A stretch of 64,000 bases of DNA, taken from positions 124,001-188,000 of the forward strand of contig NZ_JAFBFH010000001.1 of the NCBI RefSeq assembly GCF_016909185.1. The letters run 5' to 3'. This document shows positions 1-7,746 of the stretch, piece after piece. The stretch comes from Siminovitchia thermophila (GTDB lineage: Bacteria > Bacillota > Bacilli > Bacillales > Bacillaceae_C). A model generated the notes under the pieces. It had not been told where the DNA came from and did no database searches. It saw nothing but the letters and a program-made list of their open reading frames with translations. Both the position numbers and the translations under genes were made by a program. Each line of letters begins with the position of its first letter. The first letter of the stretch is position 1.

Positions 1-1206
1 TTGTCCGCTTTGAACCCCTTCTTCTTCAAGCTTTTGCGCCAGCATATCCGTAACGGTTTCAGCCATTTTTCGATAACCTGTTAATTTCCCGCCAGCAATA
101 GTTATTAATCCGGTATCAGATATCCAAATTTCATCTTTACGAGATATCTCGGAAGGGCCTTTGCCTTTTTCCTGAATTAATGGACGAACTCCAGACCATC
201 CCGATTCAATGTCATCTATAGTAAGATCAAGTTCAGGAAACATAAACTCAATGCATGACAACAAATATTCTTTATCCTCCTCCGTAATGGGCGGATTTTT
301 CAAATCACCGTCGAAAAAGGTGTCTGTTGTCCCAACATAAGTTTTTCCGTCTCTCGGAATGGCAAAAACCATCCGGCCATCAAGCGTATCAAAATAAATA
401 GCCTGTCTAAGTGGAAATACCCCTTGATCAATTACAATATGGACACCTTTCGTATGTGTCAGACCTTTTCCTTTTACCTCTATATCTTTTTCAATAAGAC
501 TCTCCACCCACGGACCTGTTGCATTGACAACCTTACGGCCCACTGCTTCATATCGTTGATCCGTCAAGACGTCCCGAACCTTAACCCCCGAAATGTTTCC
601 ATCTTCATATAAGAAGCCTTCCACCTTTGTATAATTGAGCAGGTCGGCTCCCTTTTCAAAGGCTTTCTTGGCCACTTCTATTGTCAGGCGGGCATCATCC
701 GTCCGATATTCAACATAATAACCGCTTCCCAGGAGACCATCTTTTTTTAAAAGCGGTTCCTTTGCCAATGTTTCTTCCCTCGTCAACATTCGACGCCGTT
801 CATCCCTTTTGACTCCGGCTAAAAAATCATATACCCGCAAGCCAGCAGAAGTCGAAAACTTGCCAAATGTTCCTTTCTTATAGATCGGCAGCAACATCCA
901 TTCCGGATGTGTCACGTGGGGCGCATTCTCGTAAACAATCGCCCGCTCCTTTCCAACCTCTGAAACCATACCGACTTCAAACTGCTTTAAGTATCGCAGC
1001 CCTCCGTGGACTAGCTTTGTCGACCTGCTGGAAGTTCCCGCGGCAAAATCCTGCATCTCGACGAGAAGTGTCTTCAATCCTCTTGTTACACAGTCAAGAG
1101 CGATCCCGGTTCCTGTAATTCCCCCTCCCACAATGATGACATCGTAGTTTGTATCACCTAAATGCTCCAATAATTGGTTTCGTTCCTTAAATGAAAATGT
1201 TCTCAC
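1..1206 (-). CDS. glpD: Aerobic glycerol-3-phosphate dehydrogenase GlpD (C-terminus cut by window edge)
   Basis: FAD-dependent, membrane-associated enzyme that oxidises sn-glycerol 3-phosphate to dihydroxyacetone phosphate and passes electrons to the quinone pool. The 402 visible codons begin at a GTG preceded by CGGAGG. A dinucleotide-binding motif [12 protein letters not shown] lies near residues 22-35, followed by the family stretch [15 protein letters not shown] and, later, GTTDTFFDG. The family is about 550 residues, so roughly a quarter is missing off the left edge; this is truncation by the window, not decay. It is divergent from glpP, whose product should antiterminate its leader. The call is secure from motifs and context. 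Confidence 0.95.
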   Translation of the reverse strand, partial: MRTFSFKERNQLLEHLGDTNYDVIIVGGGITGTGIALDCVTRGLKTLLVEMQDFAAGTSSRSTKLVHGGLRYLKQFEVGMVSEVGKERAIVYENAPHVTHPEWMLLPIYKKGTFGKFSTSAGLRVYDFLAGVKRDERRRMLTREETLAKEPLLKKDGLLGSGYYVEYRTDDARLTIEVAKKAFEKGADLLNYTKVEGFLYEDGNISGVKVRDVLTDQRYEAVGRKVVNATGPWVESLIEKDIEVKGKGLTHTKGVHIVIDQGVFPLRQAIYFDTLDGRMVFAIPRDGKTYVGTTDTFFDGDLKNPPITEEDKEYLLSCIEFMFPELDLTIDDIESGWSGVRPLIQEKGKGPSEISRKDEIWISDTGLITIAGGKLTGYRKMAETVTDMLAQKLEEEGVQSGQ

Positions 1207-1223
1207 TTTAAAATCCTCCGTAT

Positions 1224-1291
1224 AATAAAAGCCACTCCAACCGCCCCGTTTAAAAACGGGGGATTGCAATGGCCTTTTCTCAGAATCTCTG
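1224..1291 (-). promoter_or_regulatory. GlpP-responsive leader terminator of glpD
   Basis: Read on the minus strand, the glpD leader carries CAGAGA-N3-TGAGA (1278-1291), then a long hairpin (1231-1273) with outer arms GCCATTGCAA and TTGGAGTGGC around a CCCCG...CGGGG inner stem, then the U-tract TTTTATTAT. This is an intrinsic terminator sitting between the promoter region and glpD. Known biology: Bacillus GlpP with glycerol-3-phosphate antiterminates such leaders. The same CAGAGA-N3-TGAGA block recurs at 6748-6761 ahead of the ABC importer. GlpP binding here is inferred. Confidence 0.8.
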
Positions 1292-1318
1292 ACCCTATAT
1301 CATATTTTTAACAAATCA

Positions 1319-1347
1319 CTTATGTGATAAACTAAAACTATTAACAA
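1319..1347 (-). promoter_or_regulatory. Candidate glpD promoter
   Basis: On the minus strand TTGTTA, 17 bases, CATAAG. Both hexamers match 4 of 6 consensus bases. The region also holds a small dyad ATCAC-TTAT-GTGAT (about 1315-1328) that overlaps the candidate -10 in the glpD/glpP divergent space. Weak evidence. Confidence 0.35.
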
Positions 1348-1362
1348 TAAAAAGGGTGTGAT

Positions 1363-1935
1363 TTGTACTACATGAGAATTGAAGACATGGTTGAATCACA
1401 AATTATCGCTTCCGTTAAAAGTGAAGCCGATCTGGAAATGGCATTAAAGAGCAACGTCAATATCGTCTTCTTGCTTACTGGGAACCTGTTATCCGCTGAG
1501 CGCTACATTTTGCAGCTAAAAGAAGCCGGAAAACACGTCTTTCTCCACCTTGACTTTATTGAAGGTCTTTCCAATTCCCGCAGTGCCGTCAACTTCATTG
1601 CTGAGGCATGGAAGCCGACAGGAATCATTACGACGAAAGCAAACATGGTCAAATTCGCCAAAGAAATGAATCTCATGACCATTCAACGGATCTTCCTTTT
1701 AGATCGCAGCGCCTTGTACAAAGGAATTGAAATGGTAAAATCATGCAGTCCCGATGCTGTTGAAATCATGCCGGGTATCATGCCGAAAATAGTTGATCAG
1801 CTTACATCAGAGCTTCCTTATCCCATTATCGTTGGTGGACTAATTTCGGAACTTCAAGAAGTTCATGACGCATTGAGAGCCGGGGCACTCGCGGTTTCTT
1901 CCGGCAATCCGAATATGTGGCATTTCGACCTGTAA
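1363..1935 (+). CDS. glpP: Glycerol uptake operon antiterminator GlpP
   Basis: RNA-binding antiterminator of 190 residues that, with glycerol-3-phosphate, prevents termination in glp leaders. The sequence runs from IASVKSEADLEMAL through a TIM-barrel-like core ending in VEIMPGIMPKIV and PIIVGGLISE, the usual GlpP ending region. The TTG start is chosen because AAAGGGTG lies about five bases upstream; an in-frame ATG three codons later is the alternative. It sits divergently next to glpD, whereas in Bacillus subtilis glpP precedes glpFK-glpD in the same direction. A likely further target is the importer leader at 6678-6761. Confidence 0.93.
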   Translation: MYYMRIEDMVESQIIASVKSEADLEMALKSNVNIVFLLTGNLLSAERYILQLKEAGKHVFLHLDFIEGLSNSRSAVNFIAEAWKPTGIITTKANMVKFAKEMNLMTIQRIFLLDRSALYKGIEMVKSCSPDAVEIMPGIMPKIVDQLTSELPYPIIVGGLISELQEVHDALRAGALAVSSGNPNMWHFDL

Positions 1936-1962
1936 TCTTTCCTCATCCATATGAATTGATTT

Positions 1963-2739
1963 TTACACAATCTGATCAATGTCCTTCACGCTGGAGAGTG
2001 TATATTTGGGTCGATCCACCGTCCTTTCAAGCATAGATGAATCCGTGATTCCTGTCAACACAAGAACAGAGTTCATCCCTGCTTCATTCCCCATACGAAT
2101 ATCTGTTTCAAGCCGGTCCCCAACCATATAAACGTTTTCTGCGGGAAGCCGAAGAACTTGATCCAATACATAGCTGGCCATAAGATGAGACGGTTTTCCT
2201 ATAATCATTGTCACCGTTTCTCCTGTCGCACCTTCAATGGCGCCAATCATCGCACCGCAATCGGGTAATTCTCCTTCTTTAACCGGACAAGTCCTATCCG
2301 GATTCGTTGCGATGATTTTCGCACCATTTCTCCACGCTTGAAAAGCGATGTTTAACTTATTATAATCAAATTTTCGATCCCAACCGATAACAACATAAGA
2401 AGCTAGGTGGGGATCCTTCGCTATATGGATGTTTTCTTCCGCGAGCTCGTCAAATAACGGCTCCTCCCCTATAACGTAAGCCGCATCCCCTGGCTTCATG
2501 CTATTTTTTAAATATTTTGCCGTTATAAAGTTGGAACTAATCACTTCATCTAAAGTGGTATCTACTCCAAGCATGTTGAGTTTTTTAACATAATCGGTCC
2601 GGCGTGCGATCGACTTGTTTGTCAAAAAAATCACTCGATCCCCCCGGGATTTCAGCCTGTGAATGGCGTCGGCGGCTCCTTCAATCATTTCATCATCAAC
2701 ATAAATCGTTCCATCCAGATCAAATATAAACCCCTTCAT
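1963..2739 (-). CDS. HAD-superfamily (NagD/IIA type) sugar-phosphate phosphatase
   Basis: Predicted cytosolic phosphatase of 258 residues with the HAD nucleophile motif FDLDGTIY at residues 5-12, motif II threonine in FLTNKS, the lysine of IIGKPS and the acidic motif VGDRLETDIRMG near the C-terminus. A large cap between motifs II and III fits subclass IIA, which includes p-nitrophenyl phosphatases and glycerol-phosphate or pyridoxal phosphatases. The ATG is preferred because AGGAG lies eight bases upstream; an upstream in-frame GTG overlaps that site. Last gene of the importer operon, about 21 bases after the permease. By inference it dephosphorylates the imported compound or a product of it. 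Confidence 0.85.
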   Translation of the reverse strand: MKGFIFDLDGTIYVDDEMIEGAADAIHRLKSRGDRVIFLTNKSIARRTDYVKKLNMLGVDTTLDEVISSNFITAKYLKNSMKPGDAAYVIGEEPLFDELAEENIHIAKDPHLASYVVIGWDRKFDYNKLNIAFQAWRNGAKIIATNPDRTCPVKEGELPDCGAMIGAIEGATGETVTMIIGKPSHLMASYVLDQVLRLPAENVYMVGDRLETDIRMGNEAGMNSVLVLTGITDSSMLERTVDRPKYTLSSVKDIDQIV

Positions 2740-2760
2740 CACTGTCACTCCTGTAGTCTG

Positions 2761-4461
2761 CTATAACTGCTTATTCCCCAGCCTGTTTGCAAGTGCCTGT
2801 AACACAAGTACAAGGACAACTAATACGATCGACATCGCTGCGGCTGTATAATATTCTCCCCGCAATATATTTTGAAAGATCGCCAAACTCATCGGTGCCC
2901 ACTCAGCCGGAGCCAGAAGGATTGAAACACTGGCTTCCTTAATGACAGTAACGAAAACAAGAACCGATCCAGCCGCTATACCCGGAAGCATAAGTGGTCC
3001 AATAATCGTCATCGCCGCTGTAAGCTGTGTGGCTCCAAGATTAATGGCGGCCTCTTCAATATCCTGCTTGATGGCACGCATTGTTCCCATCGTCGACCTG
3101 ATCATGTACGGAAGACGCCTGATCGTATAGGCGATGATGAGCAAGATAGCTGTTCCCGTTAATTGGAGCGGAGCGGTATTAAACGTTTGAATCAGCGCAA
3201 TGCCAAAAGCAATACCTGGAACAACCAACGGGATTGATACCATAAAGTCCAGCGCAGAAGAGTTTTGCCGGACAACGAAATACGAAACGAAAGTTGAAAT
3301 GATCACACTGACCACAAGCGCGCCCAGCGCCAGAATAATGCTGTTTTGAATATTTCCCAGCGAGGTTGAGAAAATTGTTTTATAATGCTGCAGTGTATAT
3401 CCGTTCGGCAGCGGATCTTTTCCCCATGTTGTCGCAAAAGACTGAATGGCGATTGAAAACATCGCCAAGCATGGAATGAGCACAACGATTAAGGAGTAGA
3501 TCGAAAGTGTCCAGTTTAATCCTTTATGATCACTAAGCTTTTGCTGCTTAGGCTTTCCGGAAACTGTTCCGTAATTCTTTCCTTTTGTAAACAAATGCTG
3601 CAGCCAAAAGAAGAAGCCGGCGACCAGCACCATGACGACCGTTAAGATGGCTGCACCTCCCCAATTAAAGAAACCGGCCATTTCGCGGTAAGCCTCCACA
3701 ACAAGCAAATTTGTTTCTTTAGGCGCCAAGATGATCGGCGTGCCAAAGTCGGAGAAACTCACAGTAAAAATAAGAAGCGCGCTCGAAATAATACCTGGCA
3801 ATGCAAGCGGAAACGTTATAAAAGCAAAGGTGAAGAGGTTTTTCGCCCCGAGATTTTGCGAGGCTTCTTCCAAACTTAAGTCACTTACTTTAAACGCGGC
3901 TACGAGCGGCCAAAGTGCATATGGAAAGAAGAAGAAAACTTGAACAAGCATGATCCCCGACATGGAATACGGGTTCATCAACATTCCTTCTCCTCCAAGC
4001 GCATTGTAAATCTGCGTAACCCAACCTGAGCGGCCAAGCATAATAATGAAAGCATAAGCAGAAATAAAGGTTGGTACGATGAGCGGAACCATACATAAAG
4101 CTGATATCGTTTTCTTAAATGGCATTTTGGTGCGGGCAATGCCGTATGCAAGTGGTATACAGACGAGAGTTACAACAATCGTAACGAGAAACGAAAGCAG
4201 CAAACTATTTTTCAAAGCGGCAAAGTAACTTCTTGTTGTAAAAATCTTTTTATAATAATCAAAAGACGCCCCTTTAAACTTCTCAACCGTGGAACTGAAC
4301 GTAGCCGGATCGGTCAGCGAGCCAAGCAGATTGATCGGCTGTCCGGTAAAACTGACGAGAATAACCGAAATAAGCGGAAGAATCAGGAATAGTCCAAAAA
4401 ATATATAAATGAGGACTTTCACGACCGTCAGACCATTAAATCTCCCTTTTATCTGCTTCAT
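2761..4461 (-). CDS. ABC importer permease, two fused membrane domains (Fbp/Afu/PhnU type)
   Basis: Integral membrane protein of 566 residues made of two binding-protein-dependent permease domains in tandem, about six helices each, joined by a basic linker near residues 290-310. Each half has an EAA loop for ATPase contact: EEASQNLGAKN and EEAAINLGATQ, both followed by a LPG motif. Such fused permeases occur in the ferric iron, hexose-phosphate (AfuB) and 2-aminoethylphosphonate importer group. Its start overlaps the ATPase stop by four bases (ATGA), so the two are translationally coupled. The substrate cannot be read from the permease; the glycerol-3-phosphate neighbourhood and the phosphatase favour an organophosphate over iron. 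Confidence 0.9.
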   Translation of the reverse strand: MKQIKGRFNGLTVVKVLIYIFFGLFLILPLISVILVSFTGQPINLLGSLTDPATFSSTVEKFKGASFDYYKKIFTTRSYFAALKNSLLLSFLVTIVVTLVCIPLAYGIARTKMPFKKTISALCMVPLIVPTFISAYAFIIMLGRSGWVTQIYNALGGEGMLMNPYSMSGIMLVQVFFFFPYALWPLVAAFKVSDLSLEEASQNLGAKNLFTFAFITFPLALPGIISSALLIFTVSFSDFGTPIILAPKETNLLVVEAYREMAGFFNWGGAAILTVVMVLVAGFFFWLQHLFTKGKNYGTVSGKPKQQKLSDHKGLNWTLSIYSLIVVLIPCLAMFSIAIQSFATTWGKDPLPNGYTLQHYKTIFSTSLGNIQNSIILALGALVVSVIISTFVSYFVVRQNSSALDFMVSIPLVVPGIAFGIALIQTFNTAPLQLTGTAILLIIAYTIRRLPYMIRSTMGTMRAIKQDIEEAAINLGATQLTAAMTIIGPLMLPGIAAGSVLVFVTVIKEASVSILLAPAEWAPMSLAIFQNILRGEYYTAAAMSIVLVVLVLVLQALANRLGNKQL

Positions 4462-5588
4462 ATCAATAGCACCCTCTCGTGTTCCACCGTAAGCTTTACC
4501 TTTTTCCCTTCTTCAAAAATGCCGGTTCCAGCAGAATACGTTGTGTCTACAATAAGCTGATAACTTCCGACTTGGACGTCATATCGGACGATTGAACCAA
4601 GATATGTTGCCATTATAACGATTCCTTGAATAACGTTTGTATCATCTTCGTTGACTGTTTGATTTGCATCAGCCACTTTCACATGCTCAGGCCGAATAAT
4701 GACATCCACTTCATCTTTATCTGTCCCGTTTGAGGATCGCAATACAAAACCATCCCCTTTTACAACGGTCAATCCGTTCTCTTTTCCGTCAACAATGGCT
4801 TGGAGAATGTTGGATGTTCCAACAAAATCGGCAATGAATGGTGTCGCCGGATGACTATAAAGTTCGGTTGGTGTTCCCACTTGGACCACATTGCCATGAT
4901 CCATAACCGCAATGCGGTCAGCCATGCTCATTGCTTCTTCTTGATCATGGGTAACAAAAATCGTTGTGATCCCAAGATCCTGTTGAATGGAACGAATTGT
5001 ATTACGCATCGAATGGCGTAGCTTCTGGTCCAGATTAGAAAGCGGCTCATCCATCAGAAGCACTGCCGGTTCCATAAGAAGGGCCCGCGCCAATGCGACA
5101 CGCTGCTGCTGGCCCCCAGAAAGCTCGCTCGTTAAACGATCCGCATACTGTTCGAGTTCAACATATCGGAGCATTTCTATGACTCTGTCTTTAATGTCCT
5201 TTGGAGTCCTCCCAAGCCGTTTCGATAAAAGCCGGGCATATATCGGTAATTTTGCAAGCCACTTCTTTGTATTTAGCTGTTTGATGTTCAAGCTGTACGC
5301 AACGTTATCAAACACATTCATATGTGGGAACAAAGCATAACTTTGAAATACCATCCCGCAATTCCGCCTGTTGGCAGGAATCCCCTTCATTTCGCGGTCA
5401 CCTATGTAAATGGAGCCGCTTGTAGGACTCTCGAAACCCGCGATACATCTCATTGTCGTTGTCTTTCCACAACCCGACGGGCCGAGAAGGGCGAAAAATT
5501 CGCCTTCTCGAATGTCGAGGCTAATGTTGTCCAAAGCTGTCATCTCTCCAAATTTCTTTGTTACGTTTTCTATTCTCACTGACCCCAT
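4458..5588 (-). CDS. ABC importer ATP-binding protein (spermidine/iron/phosphonate class)
   Basis: Cytosolic ATPase of 376 residues that energises the adjoining permease. Walker A GPSGCGKTT is at residues 36-44, the Q-loop in MVFQSYALFPH, signature LSGGQQQR near 156 and Walker B LLMDEPLSNLD followed by the switch histidine in FVTHDQEEA. A C-terminal extension of about 120 residues is TOBE-like, as in CUT1/PotA/FbpC ATPases, and may be regulatory. A linker of about 25 residues between Q-loop and signature (KKWLAKLPIYARLLSKRL) is longer than usual. The ATG follows AAAGG by about ten bases. It lies between binding protein and permease. Confidence 0.92.
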   Translation of the reverse strand: MGSVRIENVTKKFGEMTALDNISLDIREGEFFALLGPSGCGKTTTMRCIAGFESPTSGSIYIGDREMKGIPANRRNCGMVFQSYALFPHMNVFDNVAYSLNIKQLNTKKWLAKLPIYARLLSKRLGRTPKDIKDRVIEMLRYVELEQYADRLTSELSGGQQQRVALARALLMEPAVLLMDEPLSNLDQKLRHSMRNTIRSIQQDLGITTIFVTHDQEEAMSMADRIAVMDHGNVVQVGTPTELYSHPATPFIADFVGTSNILQAIVDGKENGLTVVKGDGFVLRSSNGTDKDEVDVIIRPEHVKVADANQTVNEDDTNVIQGIVIMATYLGSIVRYDVQVGSYQLIVDTTYSAGTGIFEEGKKVKLTVEHERVLLI

Positions 5589-5604
5589 ATTGTTTCATCC
5601 TTTT

Positions 5605-6642
5605 CTACTGAAATTTATCTTTCCACTCATTTCGAATGCGGTCATAATTTTCGTTGACCCAATCGATATCAAGATCTATCGCATGCGATTTCACGCTGTC
5701 CAAGGTGAGTGGTGTTTTAGATTCTACTTCAGGATTAATTGGAATATGGTACCAATTCGCCAACACTTCCTGTCCTTCTTTAGATAGAAGGAAATCAATA
5801 AACTTTTTGCCGCCCTCCTCGTTTGGTCCCCCTTCAACTAGTGATACAGGATTAACAAGAATGGGCGTTTTATCCGGAACAATAAAATCAACGCTTTCTC
5901 CCTTGGCTTTTAATTCATACGCCATGAAGTCGAAACCAACCCCAATATGAGCCTCCCCCATGGAAACCGCTTTTGTAGGAGCTGAACCTGAATCCGGCAT
6001 AGAGTTTGCCTGCTCCGCCAGTTTCTCGAAATATGTCCAAGCTTCGTCTTCTCCCTTTTGCATCATCTTGCTCATAACCATTAAAGTGGCTGTGCCTGAA
6101 GCTGCCGGGTTGGAAAATTGGATTTTTCCTTTCCACTTCGGATCAAGTAAATCTTCCCACGTTTTCGGCGCTTCTTCTTCGGAAACAAGTTCAGTGTTAT
6201 ATGAAAATCCAAGGACAAAGATTTCCACACCGACATATTTGCCATCCTCATGTTTCACTTTTATGCCGTTTTCTACCACTTCCCAATCAGCTGCCAAGTC
6301 GGGAATATAAGAACCGATAATACCTTTTTCAACAGCAGCTTCAAATGGGAGAATGCCTCCACCTCCATACCAAACATCAGCTTTTGGATTGTCTTTCTCT
6401 GCCATCATTTGGTTGACAAGAACATTAGTCCCCGCATAGTGCACATCAACCGTTTCATCATTAAGCTCTTCATATTTTTGCTTCAATTCTTTCGTCATAT
6501 CTGGTGTTTCCGGGGAATAGAGCGTTATCCGCCCCTCGCCCTTCTCGCCGCCTTCACCTGAGCCCGACGAATCACCTGCACATCCTGCCAACATGACAGC
6601 AACCAAAAAAACACTTGCCAAGAATCCTACTACCTTTTTCAC
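5605..6642 (-). CDS. ABC importer substrate-binding lipoprotein (AfuA/FbpA-like)
   Basis: Extracellular solute-binding lipoprotein of 345 residues. A lysine-rich N-terminus, hydrophobic stretch and lipobox VMLAGC (Cys21) mark it for lipid anchoring. The mature part begins ITLYSPETPDMTKEL and has the VHYAGTNVLVNQMMAEK and ADVWYGGGG segments typical of the AfuA/FbpA/PhnS cluster. The tyrosine pair used by iron-binding members is not evident near the C-terminus (FLLSKEGQEVLANWYHIP). GTG start with GGGGGGAA nine bases upstream. First gene of the operon, transcribed through an attenuator. Substrate inferred as glycerol-3-phosphate or another organophosphate. Confidence 0.88.
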   Translation of the reverse strand: MKKVVGFLASVFLVAVMLAGCAGDSSGSGEGGEKGEGRITLYSPETPDMTKELKQKYEELNDETVDVHYAGTNVLVNQMMAEKDNPKADVWYGGGGILPFEAAVEKGIIGSYIPDLAADWEVVENGIKVKHEDGKYVGVEIFVLGFSYNTELVSEEEAPKTWEDLLDPKWKGKIQFSNPAASGTATLMVMSKMMQKGEDEAWTYFEKLAEQANSMPDSGSAPTKAVSMGEAHIGVGFDFMAYELKAKGESVDFIVPDKTPILVNPVSLVEGGPNEEGGKKFIDFLLSKEGQEVLANWYHIPINPEVESKTPLTLDSVKSHAIDLDIDWVNENYDRIRNEWKDKFQ

Positions 6643-6677
6643 TTCGTTCCCCCCTTAATAAATGTGGATAACCAAGA

Positions 6678-6761
6678 CAAAAAAATGAGATAAACGTACT
6701 GAAAGAAACCCCGCACACTTTGTAAGGGTTTTCAATTCAGGCGTTCATCTCATCGTCTCTG
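6678..6761 (-). promoter_or_regulatory. Leader terminator of the ABC importer with GlpP-type motif
   Basis: On the minus strand CAGAGA-N3-TGAGA (6748-6761) leads into a hairpin of about 22 base pairs (6687-6751; arms beginning GAGATGAACG and ending CGTTTATCTC, inner AAAACCC/GGGGTTT), then ATTTTTTT. It lies between a good promoter and the lipoprotein gene, so transcription should stop here unless antiterminated. The motif and its N3 spacing are identical to those ahead of glpD, with GCC close downstream in both. Assignment to GlpP is inference. Confidence 0.75.
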
Positions 6762-6782
6762 CCTTATATTGGATTTACATAC

Positions 6783-6810
6783 ATTATACTCTATTTTTAT
6801 AAAACATCAA
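6783..6810 (-). promoter_or_regulatory. Sigma-A promoter of the ABC importer operon
   Basis: Minus-strand TTGATG, 16 bases, TATAAT. The -10 is a perfect consensus and the -35 matches 4 of 6. The predicted start lies about 15 bases before the CAGAGA leader motif. Confidence 0.65.
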
Positions 6811-6863
6811 GTGTAAATTCAGAATAAAAGAATATTTGTCAGTGTTAACAATTTTTTGTTTTA

Positions 6864-7010
6864 TCCCGCGTGTAAGGTGCCGTAAGACTCCCACTTCAAA
6901 ATCTTGAGTGAATACAAATGGTCTAAGTGGGAGAAAACGGCACCTACATGCCCGATTGGTTCAACTAATAACATTCAGTAGAAGCCCTACTGAATGAAGT
7001 TTCTCTTTAT
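6864..7010 (+). repeat. Solitary copy of a 145-bp structured repeat
   Basis: About 147 bp, clearly homologous to the three tandem units at 11821-12255 and in the same orientation. It folds into a long imperfect stem (GTGTAAGGTGCCGT...ACGGCACCTACAT, then CTCCCACTT...AAGTGGGAG) followed by a short hairpin TTCAGTAG-N5-CTACTGAA. Pairing is better here than in the tandem copies, so this copy looks closer to the ancestor. No reading frame. Both ends carry TTTAT. Confidence 0.8.
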
Positions 7011-7274
7011 CTGCTTGTTTACAAAGCAATAGCAACACTTGCAAAGGAATGAATCCCAAATTTTTCGCGCGATCCGTCCTCCCCTTGGATGATAGGCAGG
7101 AACTGATGCATAACCAATGCCGACTACAATGCCATGAGTCAGAAACTTATAAAGCGTATGAAAATCTATTAGAACGGAAAGTGATGGCAAGCTTCTCGGG
7201 CGTTTTGGATGTACGTCAGACAGTAAAATAAGGCCAACCACTTTTTGTTTGAATCCATATTTGACCACAAAATA

Positions 7275-7318
7275 CCCCAAAGGTTAGAATTGGTTTGTCT
7301 AACTTTTGGGGTGCATAT
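7275..7318 (-). mobile_element. IS3-type terminal relic
   Basis: Read on the minus strand, TGATATGCACCCCAAAAG opens a terminal-looking sequence whose arms CCCCAAAAGTTAG and CTAACCTTTGGGG form a 13-bp stem with one mismatch. The decayed KYGFKQKVV frame follows. This fits the left end of an IS3/IS150-like element, but no functional transposase remains. Confidence 0.45.
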
Positions 7319-7612
7319 CAGTATGGATAGTCTAGTCTTGCTTATTAGTTTTAAATTAAGGTAAGGTATAAATCAAATATAATAAAGTTTAAATATAAGA
7401 AATATCCCAACAGTGTATACTAGTTGAGTCAAAACAAATAAAATATATCCTTTATTGAGATTTTTTTCTTTATATTTTTGATCATAAATACTCGCTGGTG
7501 AAACAAATTTGGATGTCTTAAGGATTGGATTTTTCACTATTTGTAAAAGCCAATGAAAACAGTATGATTGAAATGGCTAAAAATATATACGAAAATCGGA
7601 AATTTTTGAAAT

Positions 7613-7668
7613 ACCCCCTTTAAGCATCCAGGTTTTCATTTTTTACAAGTCTACTTAAAAGGGAGCAT
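7613..7668 (-). mobile_element. IS-end-like block, copy 1
   Basis: On the minus strand ATGCTCCCTTTTAAGTAGAC, about 20 bases, then CTTAAAGGGG. The 20-base opening block is identical to 52727-52746, which lies in the opposite orientation. CCCTTTTAAG and CTTAAAGGG can pair. Probably the end of a lost insertion sequence. Confidence 0.5.
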
Positions 7669-7746
7669 ATCAGCTGACCCCTCTCATTCCGGCATTTTTT
7701 CTTGTTCCATATTCTTATTAGGAAAAGAATGAATCTCCTTTTTTCT

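Larger units (their letters stand above)
7011..7746. other. Gene-free AT-rich gap with insertion-sequence debris
   Basis: No intact gene seen. Between about 7160 and 7320 the minus strand shows an IS3-type end followed by a badly decayed reading frame starting KYGFKQKVV, which resembles IS3 OrfA N-termini. A second IS-end-like block lies at 7613-7668. The remainder (about 7320-7600) is AT-rich without recognisable structure. Confidence 0.5.

Noticed and set aside
1315-1328. Fnr/Crp site between glpD and glpP
   Set aside because: The dyad is ATCAC-N4-GTGAT, the inverse arrangement of TGTGA-N6-TCACA, so it does not match those regulators.
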